A stretch of 64,000 bases of DNA, taken from assembly GCF_900474295.1 (NCBI RefSeq), contig NZ_UCOB01000014.1, positions 207,589-271,588 on the forward strand. The letters are read 5' to 3'. The stretch comes from Synechococcus sp. UW140. Lineage in GTDB: Bacteria > Cyanobacteriota > Cyanobacteriia > PCC-6307 > Cyanobiaceae. Made by a program: the position numbers and the translations under genes. This document shows positions 27,486 through 35,326 of the stretch, one piece after another. The notes below the pieces were generated by a model. The model was given only the letters and a program-made list of their open reading frames with translations, ran no database searches and was not told the DNA's origin. Positions within the stretch are counted from its first letter, which is position 1. Each line of letters starts with the position of its first letter.

Positions 27486-28141
27486 TGCGCGTGAAGATCT
27501 GCGGCATCCGGAGCAGCGACGATGCCCTACAAGCAGCCCACTTGGGTGCCGATGCCGTAGGGGTGCTGGTAGGGCAAGCCCATCCGAGCCCCGATTTCAT
27601 TAGTGCACAGCAGGCCCACTCCATTCTCAGAGTGCTCCCCCCATTCGTGAGCGGTGTGCTGGTGAGCCATGCCAGCGACCCTGAGGATCTACTGATGCTG
27701 ATCGAACAGGTGCAACCAACGGCGGTGCAGATCCACAGCACGATGGCTGTGGCGTGTGTGGCAACGGTGCGTCGCCGTCACCCAGGACTGACTCTGCTCA
27801 AAGCGGTCCATGTCAACGGAGACGAGCCGCTGGCCATGGTTCGCCGCTATGCCGATCTGGTGGATGGGGTGGTGGCCGACAGCTGCAACGACGCCACAGG
27901 ACAGGTGGGTGGCACTGGTCTCACCCATGACTGGGGATTGAGCTCCGATCTGGTCAAGCAGAGCAAGCTCCCCTTCCTTCTGGCCGGAGGGCTCACTCCT
28001 GAGAACGTGCAGCAAGCCATCGCCAAGGTCAGGCCCTGGGGAGTGGATGTGAACAGCGGCGTGAAGGGAGCCGATGGATTCAAATGCCACAGGCGGATGA
28101 AAGAGTTCATCGACCGTGCCCGCGACCGTCCTCATGCCTAG
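27485..28141 (+). CDS. Phosphoribosylanthranilate isomerase-like (TrpF-like) protein
   Basis: 218-residue TIM-barrel protein starting at the ATG that overlaps the COQ4-like stop. The TrpF signatures are present: KICG near the N-terminus (catalytic Cys), GADAVGVLV, an Asp in VADSCNDATGQVGGTGLTHD, and the phosphate-binding LAGGLTPENV and VDVNSGVKG. It could be the tryptophan-pathway enzyme or a paralogue. The atypical coupling to a COQ4-like gene leads me to leave the symbol blank. Confidence 0.82.
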   Translation: MRVKICGIRSSDDALQAAHLGADAVGVLVGQAHPSPDFISAQQAHSILRVLPPFVSGVLVSHASDPEDLLMLIEQVQPTAVQIHSTMAVACVATVRRRHPGLTLLKAVHVNGDEPLAMVRRYADLVDGVVADSCNDATGQVGGTGLTHDWGLSSDLVKQSKLPFLLAGGLTPENVQQAIAKVRPWGVDVNSGVKGADGFKCHRRMKEFIDRARDRPHA

Positions 28142-28167
28142 ATCCCCTTGCCGAGAGCCCTGCTGTT

Positions 28168-28311
28168 GTGGTCAGGGCCGATAGTGTCAAGACAGCTTTT
28201 CTTGCCGTCGCCGTGTTGAGGCCCAACGATCCACGCTTCTGGAGAGCCCTTGTCGGTTTGGTGTCGCTTGGAGTGAGCTGCACGTTGGCATGGCTGATCC
28301 TGCAGCTCTGA
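28168..28311 (+). CDS. Possible small single-span membrane protein
   Basis: A GTG-start frame of 47 residues ending in a strong membrane segment (WRALVGLVSLGVSCTLAWLI). Shorter starts (GTG at 28213) are possible. It resembles the short one-helix proteins common around photosynthetic complexes, but I cannot name it. Confidence 0.3.
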   Translation: MVRADSVKTAFLAVAVLRPNDPRFWRALVGLVSLGVSCTLAWLILQL

Positions 28312-28452
28312 AGCCCAAAGCCCTACAGAACCTGCAAGCAGGTCGGAGGACTGGTTCCCGACCCCGGCAAGCCTTGGATAGGCGATGCAAGCAACAACAA
28401 CGGAGCTTGGCGCTGACGATCTGACTGGCTTAGCGCTCGTAGCGCTAAAGAC

Positions 28453-28617
28453 TCAGGCCTTGACCTTGCGGAACTGGCGAATCTCACGCCCCAGCTCCCT
28501 GATCCCATACAGGATGCCGATCAGCGTGAGCGTTGAGATGCCAGTGATCACAGCAGTGTCCCGCAACGCCGATGGATCAGCGATCAGAGACGAGATCGAC
28601 GAGGTGAAGACGGACAT
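28453..28617 (-). CDS. Small single-span membrane protein
   Basis: 54 residues from the ATG at 28617: a polar start (MSVFTSSISSLIADPSALRD), a membrane helix (TAVITGISTLTLIGILYGI) and a basic, charged tail (RELGREIRQFRKVKA). The topology N-out/C-in fits the positive-inside rule. It is divergent from the metallopeptidase gene. Function unknown. Confidence 0.55.
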   Translation of the reverse strand: MSVFTSSISSLIADPSALRDTAVITGISTLTLIGILYGIRELGREIRQFRKVKA

Positions 28618-28653
28618 AGCAACACCAGAGGAGCTTCTGTCTTGTTAGCAACG

Positions 28654-29818
28654 ATGGTTCAATTCAAATCAGTACACCGCGTGTTATCGATGCGGATCGC
28701 GATGGTCCGACGCCCGCTCACCGCCCTGGGGGTGGGCATCTTGCTCGTGCTGCCGGCGATCGCCAAGACCCCACAAACCGACCGCAAGCCCCGCTCTGAC
28801 TTGAATCAGGCCCCTATGCCGTCGGTGAAATCGCTGCTGAACAAGGTGCGGGACTTCCGTCCCGATATCGCCAGTGGCAGAACCTATGGAACCTATGTAG
28901 GCGCACACCACAAACTGCTGGGCTTGTACTGGCGCCAGGTGGCCCGCGACCGCGTGGAAGATTTGCCACTGGTCACCCTGATGGGCCGGAACGGTCGCTT
29001 CTCCGGCTGCGGCCGTAGCCGGAGCGTCAATGCCTACTGTCCGGAAAGCAACGAGATCATCCTCAGCACCCGCGGGATGCCCCGATCCCAGCGCTTCTCA
29101 AACGTCAGTCGACACCTGCTTGCCCTCACGGTGCTCGCCCATGAATGGGGCCACCATGTCAATCACCACAGCAGCCGTGGCAGCTACAGCAAGCGCGAGG
29201 AGGATGCGGCCGATTGGCGCGCAGGACGTTATCTCGCATGGCTACTGGACAACGAGGCGCTAGGGGTCAAGGACTTCACCGATGCAGCCAATCTCTTCTT
29301 CAGCATCGGAGATTTCCACTTGGAGTCTCCACACAACAATCCCAAAGCCCGCTATGAAGCCTTCATTGCCGGCGTTGGCAGCGAACTGAAACCCGGACTG
29401 CGCCGTGGCGGCTGGACGATGGACACAGCCGAAACCTTCTCGCGGGTGACCAACAGGAAAGGCAACAGACGCGGCGAAGACGACAAACCTGCAGGGCCCA
29501 AAACCGTCAGGGCCGAGGTCTACCGCTTTGAAATTGAACGGGGGGGGGCAGATCGCCGGCAACGTGTTCGGCGCGCTTCTCGGGGTGGTGAACTGCGGCA
29601 TCGGATCGGCCTCATCCTGCGCCAACTCTCTGAATCAACAAGGCAAAGCCAAGCCGGATGGCTGGTACCGCCTGCGCACCATGCGAATCAATTGCAGTCG
29701 CAAAGATTTCGACATCGATGGTGATGGCCTCCGCCGCCAACCGTTTCAAGGAGACCGCAAAGGCCAGGCCGCCGTGATCGCGGCACGCGCCTGCAAGCGA
29801 CCATCACCAGGGAGCTAG
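28654..29818 (+). CDS. Exported neutral zinc metallopeptidase, frameshifted in a G9 tract
   Basis: Signal peptide (MVRRPLTALGVGILLVLPAIA, from an ATG at 28702; other ATGs at 28654 and 28690) then a YpfJ-like zinc peptidase domain: GCGRSRSVNAYCPES, active-site HEWGHHVNHH, and EEDAADWRAGRYL with the downstream Glu/Asp ligands. At about 29540-29548 a run of nine G residues puts the reading frame into a nonsense tail ending at 29724. With eight G residues it continues as GGQIAGNVFGALLGVVNCGI to a proper stop at 29818. So the gene is frameshifted, slippage-prone or misread at this run. Confidence 0.8.
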
Positions 29819-29926
29819 GGCAATCCAGGCAGGCCTGAATCAAGGCAGCCAACACAACGGCAGAGAGCACCCATCGAAAGCCAGCAGGATTGCTTCAAGG
29901 TGTAGGCAGAGCCCTAGGGAGGCGCC

Positions 29927-30052
29927 ATGATCCATGCACGCAAGGGCGACACCATGAATGGCAAGCTGCTGGTAATGGCGATGTTGCTATCGCTGCTCGG
30001 GGTGGCCATCTACGAATCAGTTCTAGTCAGGGGGCTGAGCCCGATTCACTGA
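29927..30052 (+). CDS. Small membrane protein, 41 residues
   Basis: AGGGAGG lies 4-10 bases before the ATG, an excellent ribosome-binding site. The product has a membrane helix (LLVMAMLLSLLGVAIYESVL) and short polar ends. It ends 23 bases before the yccF start, so the two may be cotranscribed. Confidence 0.45.
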   Translation: MIHARKGDTMNGKLLVMAMLLSLLGVAIYESVLVRGLSPIH

Positions 30053-30075
30053 CCCGATCGCCTCAGACGAACCCC

Positions 30076-30486
30076 ATGATCACGCTGCTGCTCAACCTTC
30101 TCTGGCTGCTGCTTGGAGGTGTTGTGATGGCTCTGGGCTGGTGGTTGGCGGGCCTGATCTGTGCCCTCACGATTGTGGGTTTGCCCTGGGCACGTGCCTG
30201 TTTTGTGATTGGGAATTTCGCGCTCTGGCCTTTCGGTCAGGAAGCCATAAACCGACGAGAACTGAACGGTCGCCATGATCTCGGCACAGGTCCCCTGGGG
30301 CTGGTGGGCAATGTGCTGTGGTTCGTCGTGGCTGGTTGGTGGCTGGCGATCGGTCACCTCAGCTCAGCCCTGGCCTGCTTCGTCAGCATCATTGGCATTC
30401 CCTTTGGGATCCAGCACATCAAACTGGCTCTGATTGCCCTGGCGCCGGTCGGGATGACGATTCAACCGATCACAAACAAGCGCTAA
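30076..30486 (+). CDS. yccF: YccF (DUF307) family inner-membrane protein
   Basis: 136 residues starting at MITLLLNLLWLLLGG. It has about four membrane segments in two repeats, each with the family motif: LICALTIVGLPWARACF and VSIIGIPFGIQHIKLA. Start chosen because the preceding part of the frame is not hydrophobic. Role in the membrane unknown. Confidence 0.88.
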   Translation: MITLLLNLLWLLLGGVVMALGWWLAGLICALTIVGLPWARACFVIGNFALWPFGQEAINRRELNGRHDLGTGPLGLVGNVLWFVVAGWWLAIGHLSSALACFVSIIGIPFGIQHIKLALIALAPVGMTIQPITNKR

Positions 30487-30548
30487 CCGATTGATAACGA
30501 CAGGAATGGAATGCTGAGGCTTTAATTCCTGCGCGAGAGGAAGCGCCT

Positions 30549-30938
30549 GTGACTGATCTCACGCCACGAAGTGATCGATGGCGGGAAGCAGACCAAAGCC
30601 TCGCCATAGCTTCAAACGCATGCCAAATGAAGACCGCTATGAAATGCATTCCCGACTCCGTCTCCGGAGTGCGGCTGGCAGCCTATGCCGCGAAGGCAAC
30701 CTGGCAAGGTCATGACGAGAGCACAAGTGACTTGGCCAGACAGGTGCAATACATCTGCAATGACCTAGAGCTCATCCTTGGCGAACTCGATAGTGCAACC
30801 TTTGGGGGCTTCGAGAAGCATCAGCAACGCGCGCTTCAGGGCAGCAAAGCTGCTCTGAAAATTGCAATGCATCGGCTCCGGCAAACAACGGCTTCAAGGG
30901 ATGCCAAGACCAGAAAACGACTCAGACGCGCTGGTTGA
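30549..30938 (+). CDS. Soluble hypothetical protein, GTG start
   Basis: 129 residues, helical, with a basic C-terminus (TASRDAKTRKRLRRAG). An internal block (SDLARQVQYICNDLELILGE) looks like a regular amphipathic helix. The start is GTG at 30549 with GAGAGGAAG about 10 bases before it. Not recognised. Confidence 0.5.
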   Translation: MTDLTPRSDRWREADQSLAIASNACQMKTAMKCIPDSVSGVRLAAYAAKATWQGHDESTSDLARQVQYICNDLELILGELDSATFGGFEKHQQRALQGSKAALKIAMHRLRQTTASRDAKTRKRLRRAG

Positions 30939-31021
30939 CATTGTTGATGTGCTGACCTGATCCACCTTGACGTTGCCTGGTCACCACGGTGTGGTGAGAG
31001 CAAAGTGCCAATCGTCTTGCG

Positions 31022-31201
31022 ATGGAAGACCCCAGACAAGACACCCTTTTCAACGACGAAGCACTGACCCTGATCTATCAGCAGCATCGCAACGACTCGC
31101 TGCAAAATCTCTGTTTCTGCGATGCCTGCAAAAGGATCCGCACCCAGATCAACCAGCTGAAAGTCGCCGAAATCCGTCACGCTTTAGGCGAAGCCTGCTG
31201 A
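31022..31201 (+). CDS. Small CxxC protein, 59 residues
   Basis: MEDPRQDTLFNDEALTLIYQ then LCFCDACKRIRTQINQLKVA. Three cysteines within five residues plus basic flanks suggest a metal-binding or redox motif. The next small gene begins 8 bases after its stop, giving a mini-operon of two. Confidence 0.55.
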   Translation: MEDPRQDTLFNDEALTLIYQQHRNDSLQNLCFCDACKRIRTQINQLKVAEIRHALGEAC

Positions 31202-31208
31202 GACCGAT

Positions 31209-31319
31209 ATGGACCCCGACGTGCGCCAATTCGTGATTCTGCAATTACTGGTGATCGTAGTGCCGGTAGGGACCCTCTTTGCCATTTGGATCGCGATGCT
31301 GGGGCGAGAACGTCGATAA
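31209..31319 (+). CDS. Small single-span membrane protein, 36 residues
   Basis: MDPDVRQFVILQLLVIVVPV continues into GTLFAIWIAMLGRERR: one membrane helix with a basic end. Eight bases after the CxxC gene stop. Similar in size to one-helix photosystem accessory subunits, but no specific match. Confidence 0.5.
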   Translation: MDPDVRQFVILQLLVIVVPVGTLFAIWIAMLGRERR

Positions 31320-31848
31320 CTCGACCTTGATTGACTGAACCAACGTTTCCACCCATCGCCAGACTGATCCTGCCCATAGGGTGAAAGCTGACTGCGCCTG
31401 GGTTAAGCGCTAAGCACTTGTGCCGCGTGTGCCGCGAAGCCAGATCAAGGGCCGGCACGTTGACATCACAACCAGCCGCAACGTCTTGCTTGGGATGAAC
31501 AGACAAATGAAAGCTGAAGCGGTGCACCATTGGAAACTGATTAAGGCCATCACCCTGCCGATCAAGACCCTCAGACTTCTGCCCCAGAGGACTGCTCGGT
31601 GCAGGATTTAAGGCAATCACGACGCTCTAACGGATCACGAGCGAGCCGCTGGTCAGCAGAAAAAGCACTGAATCAGGCCTGCAGAAACGACCCAAGCTGA
31701 AGGAAAGAGGTACGACTAATCCCGCACCTGGGCCGGACTCGACGCTCAAAACAGAGAACGGAAAGAACGGCCACTGACGGGGTGGAGATCAAATACTTGA
31801 CGAGAAGAGATCGATACTGCATTAATAGATTAATCGGAGCTCTAAAGG
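31320..31848. other. Intergenic region upstream of the AbrB-like gene
   Basis: About 530 bases. Open frames on both strands lack credible features. The last 100 bases are AT-richer and probably carry the promoter of the AbrB-like gene. Confidence 0.4.
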
Positions 31849-32223
31849 ATGCTTACTGGATCTGATCTACTGACCAAAGTCAAGGACTTAGGCGACGTCT
31901 CCAAGACAGACCTGGCCACTGCATGTGGCTATGTGTCTGACAAGAAGGATGGTGGCCAGCGCGTCAACTTCACTGCTTTCTACGAAGCCCTCCTCAATGC
32001 CAAAGGCATCGACCTTGGCACCGGTTCAGCTGGCATCGGCAAAGGTGGGCGAAAGCTTTCTTATGTCGCCACTGTGCAAGGAAACGGCAATCTTCTGATT
32101 GGCAAGGCTTATACTGCAATGCTTGACCTTGAGCCTGGCGACACCTTCGAAATCAAGCTTGGTCGTAAGCAGATCAAACTGATTCCCACTGGCGCCTCAG
32201 ACGAAGAGGGTGGCGAGGAATAA
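31849..32223 (+). CDS. Cyanobacterial AbrB-like transcriptional regulator
   Basis: 124-residue cyAbrB-type regulator. MLTGSDLLTKVKDLGDVSKT, CGYVSDKKDGGQRVNFTAFY and the C-terminal DNA-binding half YVATVQGNGNLLIGKAYTAM with IKLGRKQIKLIP are characteristic. In cyanobacteria this family controls nitrogen, carbon and phage-related genes; the specific targets here are unknown. A strong terminator follows the stop. Confidence 0.95.
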   Translation: MLTGSDLLTKVKDLGDVSKTDLATACGYVSDKKDGGQRVNFTAFYEALLNAKGIDLGTGSAGIGKGGRKLSYVATVQGNGNLLIGKAYTAMLDLEPGDTFEIKLGRKQIKLIPTGASDEEGGEE

Positions 32224-32259
32224 TCCTCCTATCAATTCTGCTCTGCGCTTCTTTTGCTT

Positions 32260-32289
32260 CCCCCTGTTGACCAATCAACAGGGGGATTT
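32260..32289 (+). terminator. Terminator of the AbrB-like gene
   Basis: Perfect 11-bp stem CCCCCTGTTGA / TCAACAGGGGG with a CCAA loop, then ATTTT. Confidence 0.8.
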
Positions 32290-32316
32290 TGATGACTGAG
32301 CCCGATCAAGCGGTCC

Positions 32317-32766
32317 TTGCCTTGTCAGATTGGATCGCCGATTCACGACACCTGGAGGAAGAGCATCATTAACAAAAGGCCGATACTGAGCTCAGATCAG
32401 TTTGAGCGAGCCCTTGCTGCCGCAACATTGACAACTGACGAAGAAGCATTGATCGACTTTGTGAGATACACCGGAGTGATCGATGCGTTAATCCTCAGGA
32501 AAGGCTTGTCCTTAGCGGCAAAACCACCAGCACTCTGCCTGCTCGCTGATGCATGCGAAAAAGTGGGCAGCGCGATACCTGATCACTATGCAGAGATCAT
32601 GAGGTGGTCTGCGGCCGTTAGCCCTGACTCCATTGCCTGGAGAGGAAATTTGTTATGCGGTCTCGCCTACAACAGCGATGGCATCGAGCTTTCACCCAAT
32701 GCAGGCACGACTTTGTATCACACCTACGTTGTTCATCAAGAACTGTTTACGGGCTTAGGCTTTTAA
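32317..32766 (+). CDS. Hypothetical protein, uncertain start
   Basis: The body (FERALAAATLTTDEEALIDF, CLLADACEKVGSAIPDHYAE, LSPNAGTTLYHTYVV) looks like a real soluble protein. The only upstream start in frame is TTG at 32317. A separate ATG at 32292 opens a frame (MTEPDQAVLALSDWIADSRH) that stops after 26 codons, just where this frame becomes coding-like, so the gene may be broken by a frameshift near 32365. Not recognised. Confidence 0.5.
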   Translation: MPCQIGSPIHDTWRKSIINKRPILSSDQFERALAAATLTTDEEALIDFVRYTGVIDALILRKGLSLAAKPPALCLLADACEKVGSAIPDHYAEIMRWSAAVSPDSIAWRGNLLCGLAYNSDGIELSPNAGTTLYHTYVVHQELFTGLGF

Positions 32767-32906
32767 TCAGTCGAACACACTAAGCGCGTGCAAACGGCCA
32801 AAAGTCATAACCAAGCCTGTTCAGAATGTACGTGTGAGTCGGCTTTCGTCGCCCCCAAGCCAAACAAAGCCGAGCACAGATATCAGTCAGTGCAAAAGGC
32901 CATCAC

Positions 32907-33308
32907 TCAATAAAGATATTTCACTAGGCAAGCTCCAGACCAGCCTCGGTACTGAATCTGATTTGCAACAGCTCGCACAATCCTAACCTTATAAGAATCA
33001 ACTCCTGTGACATATTGATTTCCCAATCTGGAACAACCGATCCATTTATAGCCGGGAGGATCAGTCTTCACAACACATAACCCTGGCCGACTCCCCCTTG
33101 GCAATTGACCAATGACATCATTGGCTTGGGTGGGGGTGAATCGGACCAGCCTTTGCTCCAACACATGCTCACCCGTGGATTGAAGAATGACTGAATCGCC
33201 TATGGCAAAGCACTGAGCAGGGAAACTGGGCTCCACTTGTGCTTTTGCTGTTAACAAAAATGAGAGGCTGATCAACCCTGCCGAAGCGAGTGAACCCAAC
33301 AGTTTCAT
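32907..33308 (-). CDS. Exported small protein, unknown
   Basis: 133 residues from the ATG at 33308 with a clean signal peptide (MKLLGSLASAGLISLSFLLT, cleavage after AKA). The mature part has four cysteines and a beta-rich, SH3-like pattern (CFAIGDSVILQSTGEHVLEQ, GYKWIGCSRLGNQYV). Probably periplasmic or secreted. The frame opens further upstream through tandem repeats at 33361-33402; that part is not coding-like. Confidence 0.65.
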   Translation of the reverse strand: MKLLGSLASAGLISLSFLLTAKAQVEPSFPAQCFAIGDSVILQSTGEHVLEQRLVRFTPTQANDVIGQLPRGSRPGLCVVKTDPPGYKWIGCSRLGNQYVTGVDSYKVRIVRAVANQIQYRGWSGACLVKYLY

Positions 33309-33360
33309 GCCACCACGGACCACACCATGATTTGAACATAGAGCTGCCAAGCCCTGAGCG

Positions 33361-33402
33361 CAGAGGTCCAAGTGCAGAGGTCCAAGTGCAGAGATCCAAG
33401 TG
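33361..33402. repeat. 14-bp tandem repeat, three copies
   Basis: CAGAGGTCCAAGTG occurs three times in a row (the third with GATCC in place of GGTCC) plus a partial fourth. It lies in the leader of the exported protein gene. Unit length is not a multiple of three, so it is unlikely to encode protein repeats. Confidence 0.9.
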
Positions 33403-33665
33403 CAGACTGACGCGCTGGGAAAACTGGGATGAAGGACAAGCCATGCAGCCCTAAGCAGCCATCGATCCTCCGCAGTGCGATTCCACTCAGTAGGGGCCAT
33501 GACGTTGTGGACAGAACTGCGCAGCCTTGACTGGAACCAAACCGATCCTTAGTGGTGAACACAAAGCGGGAAAACAAGCGGAGACTGGTCAGAAGAGCAC
33601 CAGCGCTGGGACTTGACAGATCCCTGGGCGGCTCCTGAATAGAACCGGCCAAAGGGTTGAACCAA

Positions 33666-33815
33666 ATGTTGGATCAGAAGCTTGAGCGCCTATTTCAGGA
33701 AGCCGAAGAGCATCTGCGTAATCAAAGCTGCCGTTCGCGGTATGAGCGTTCCGTCATTCGATTGCCAGATAGCCGTCGCGGCATCTGGTTCGGAGACGAC
33801 AAGCGAGCTGCCTGA
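33666..33815 (+). CDS. Small basic protein, 49 residues
   Basis: MLDQKLERLFQEAEEHLRNQ, then a basic stretch (SCRSRYERSVIRLPDSRRGI) and WFGDDKRAA. Charged, soluble, helical start. Not recognised; composition is reasonable and it sits alone between convergent features. Confidence 0.4.
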   Translation: MLDQKLERLFQEAEEHLRNQSCRSRYERSVIRLPDSRRGIWFGDDKRAA

Positions 33816-33835
33816 TCCACGCACCACAGCAAAGA

Positions 33836-33878
33836 ACTCGTGAACAAGCTGGCCGTGATGGACAACATGTTCACGAGT
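33836..33878. terminator. 11-bp inverted repeat between convergent genes
   Basis: ACTCGTGAACA and its exact complement TGTTCACGAGT, 21 bases apart, between the stops of the genes ending at 33815 (plus) and 33895 (minus). The position suggests a bidirectional terminator, but there is no T-tract. Confidence 0.5.
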
Positions 33879-33894
33879 GCTTGTCGCTTGAGCT

Positions 33895-34179
33895 TCAGAA
33901 GCTCAGATAAAGGCCGGGTCCACGACCATCACCAAAGAGACTCAAGCCAGCTCCGGGAGAGATATAGCGGCGCTCATAGCGATAGCGAGGGGCATAGCCA
34001 TGGCGACGCAGAGACCGGTTATGGCGCTCCAGCCGTCGGATTTGACGTTGCTGACGGCGCAGCTGTTGCCTGTATTGAGACTTAGAAGCGGCTTCAGCGG
34101 GAGGGGAGAGCAAGGCCGTCGTACCGGTGCCCATGATCAGCCCTGCGGCTGTGATAGCTGCGATTGATTGGATAGACAT
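33895..34179 (-). CDS. Exported Arg/Gln-rich small protein
   Basis: 94 residues: signal peptide (MSIQSIAAITAAGLIMGTGT, cleavage near AEA-ASK), then a very basic coiled-coil-like segment (RQQLRRQQRQIRRLERHNRS), a Tyr/Arg-rich part and the end SLFGDGRGPGLYLSF. Likely an envelope-associated basic protein. Function unknown. Confidence 0.65.
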   Translation of the reverse strand: MSIQSIAAITAAGLIMGTGTTALLSPPAEAASKSQYRQQLRRQQRQIRRLERHNRSLRRHGYAPRYRYERRYISPGAGLSLFGDGRGPGLYLSF

Positions 34180-34362
34180 GGTTCTGATGAATTGGATGAA
34201 GAGGAGGTCATCCCTCCGATGGCTTCACCCTCTCCACCGATGTGGTGAGAACGACCCCACAGGACTGGTGAAGTCCTGGTGAATCAAACATCAAGTTGAA
34301 ACTGCTTTCAGCTTGACGGAAGACGACTGGGCAAGTGATCGCGTATTGAGCAGAGAACAAGC

Positions 34363-34390
34363 TTCGGCTCTGTCACAAGACAAAGCCGAA
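34363..34390 (-). terminator. Hairpin after the hli operon
   Basis: TTCGGCT(C)TGTC and GACA(A)AGCCGAA pair over 12 positions with one mismatch and an ACAA loop, just past the stop of the gene at 34398. Confidence 0.6.
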
Positions 34391-34397
34391 TCCCTCG

Positions 34398-34559
34398 CTA
34401 GAGGAATTCGGCTGCATCAAGCAACGAAACCCACAGATGGTGAATGGCGACGTTTCCACCCACACCCAGAGCCGCAATGAACATGGCAAAGCAAAACAGC
34501 TGAGCATGTTCTGCCTCGTTAGCAGGCGCCCAGACGTCAGGCTCAGCAAGACGTTTCAA
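34398..34559 (-). CDS. Small membrane protein translationally coupled to hli
   Basis: A TTG-start gene whose start overlaps the hli stop as TTGA. The 53-residue product reads KRLAEPDVWAPANEAEHAQL after the initiator, then a membrane helix (FCFAMFIAALGVGGNVAIHH) and a short polar end. The overlap and the downstream hairpin show a two-gene operon with hli. It is not itself a Hli protein, since the ExxNGR signature is absent, but may be a partner subunit. Function inferred only from context. Confidence 0.6.
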   Translation of the reverse strand: MKRLAEPDVWAPANEAEHAQLFCFAMFIAALGVGGNVAIHHLWVSLLDAAEFL

Positions 34560-34693
34560 CCAAGACCAACCTGGGAGAGAATCCCCTGGCCCGTCAGAAG
34601 CTCAGTACTGAGACCAATGATGAAACCCATCATGGCGAGGCGTCCGTTCCACTGCTCAGCAAAGGCAGAAAAGCCGAAATTCGAATCGCTCAT
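34556..34693 (-). CDS. hli: High-light-inducible protein
   Basis: 45-residue one-helix chlorophyll-binding-like protein of the thylakoid. The ELIP/Hli signature EQWNGRLAMMGF (Glu, Asn, Arg and Met spacing) is intact, followed by GLSTELLTGQGILSQ. The ATG at 34693 (MSDSNFGFSAF) is the natural start; the frame opens upstream without features. It photoprotects photosystem assembly under light stress. Coupled to the gene at 34398-34559. Confidence 0.92.
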   Translation of the reverse strand: MSDSNFGFSAFAEQWNGRLAMMGFIIGLSTELLTGQGILSQVGLG

Positions 34694-34913
34694 CAAAAAC
34701 GAAGAAACTTGAACCTTTGTAACAGATCGTTGCGCCTCGGCGCGTAGCAAATGCGCTCTTAGGCTCACCTTGCTCTGGCAGCCACCCAACCAGATGAGCA
34801 GATCAGATCAAGCCAAGGGCGGCCCAGCACAACGAGCAGCCTTAGCCGGAGTTCGCAATCAGCCATTGCGGCTCGTTAGACCAGTGGTCAAGGCCTTGAT
34901 CAAGTGAGACGCG

Positions 34914-35042
34914 GTGACACGAGACAAGAAAAAGCAGGCTCTTGAGGAGATGATCCGCAGAGCAGCCGAAAACCTCAACCTGAGCGAAGAAGAAGCGCGT
35001 GCTCACATCAACGAGCAGTTCAGGAAGCTCAAAGGCGAGTGA
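34914..35042 (+). CDS. Small charged helical protein, 42 residues
   Basis: GTG start; TRDKKKQALEEMIRRAAENL then NLSEEEARAHINEQFRKLKG. Strongly charged amphipathic helices, like small regulatory or phage-type proteins. An internal ATG (MIRRAAEN) is a shorter alternative. Unknown. Confidence 0.4.
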   Translation: MTRDKKKQALEEMIRRAAENLNLSEEEARAHINEQFRKLKGE

Positions 35043-35078
35043 GCAACGCGTGGAGATGCAGCGATGCAGCTCGATCAG

Positions 35079-35246
35079 CTAGTGAACCCGACCTTGATCC
35101 AGCTCCCTCAACGCCTCATACGCAGCCCACAGCCCCGTCTGAAAGCTGCAGCTATGGCTCTTGTCGCACACTCGATATCTGCCAAGGCCTAGAGCATCGA
35201 TCGTGGAGCCCTTGGACGTGCAGCAGATTCGACTCACAAAAGCCAT
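35079..35246 (-). CDS. Small Cys-containing protein (YRVCD family, copy 2)
   Basis: 55 residues from the ATG at 35246. RYRVCDKSHSCSFQTGLWAA plus EALRELDQG matches the gene at 19119-19334 across the whole core, including both cysteines and the following helix. A start block rich in Cys (RICCTSKGSTID) precedes. The two are dispersed paralogues in different accessory blocks. Function unknown. Confidence 0.6.
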   Translation of the reverse strand: MAFVSRICCTSKGSTIDALGLGRYRVCDKSHSCSFQTGLWAAYEALRELDQGRVH

Positions 35247-35326
35247 GTTTGACCTGATTCAGGTTTGAGATGGTCTATCGCGAGGAGAAGACCCAACTCA
35301 AACGACCGTTACCCATCTAAATTTAC

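Noticed and set aside
31420..31611. 63-residue plus-strand basic frame
   Set aside because: Start codon is weak and the composition is ambiguous; could be a relic but not supportable.
31177..31620. 147-residue minus-strand frame
   Set aside because: Mixed composition, no domain or signal, and it overlaps the two small plus-strand genes with clearer features.
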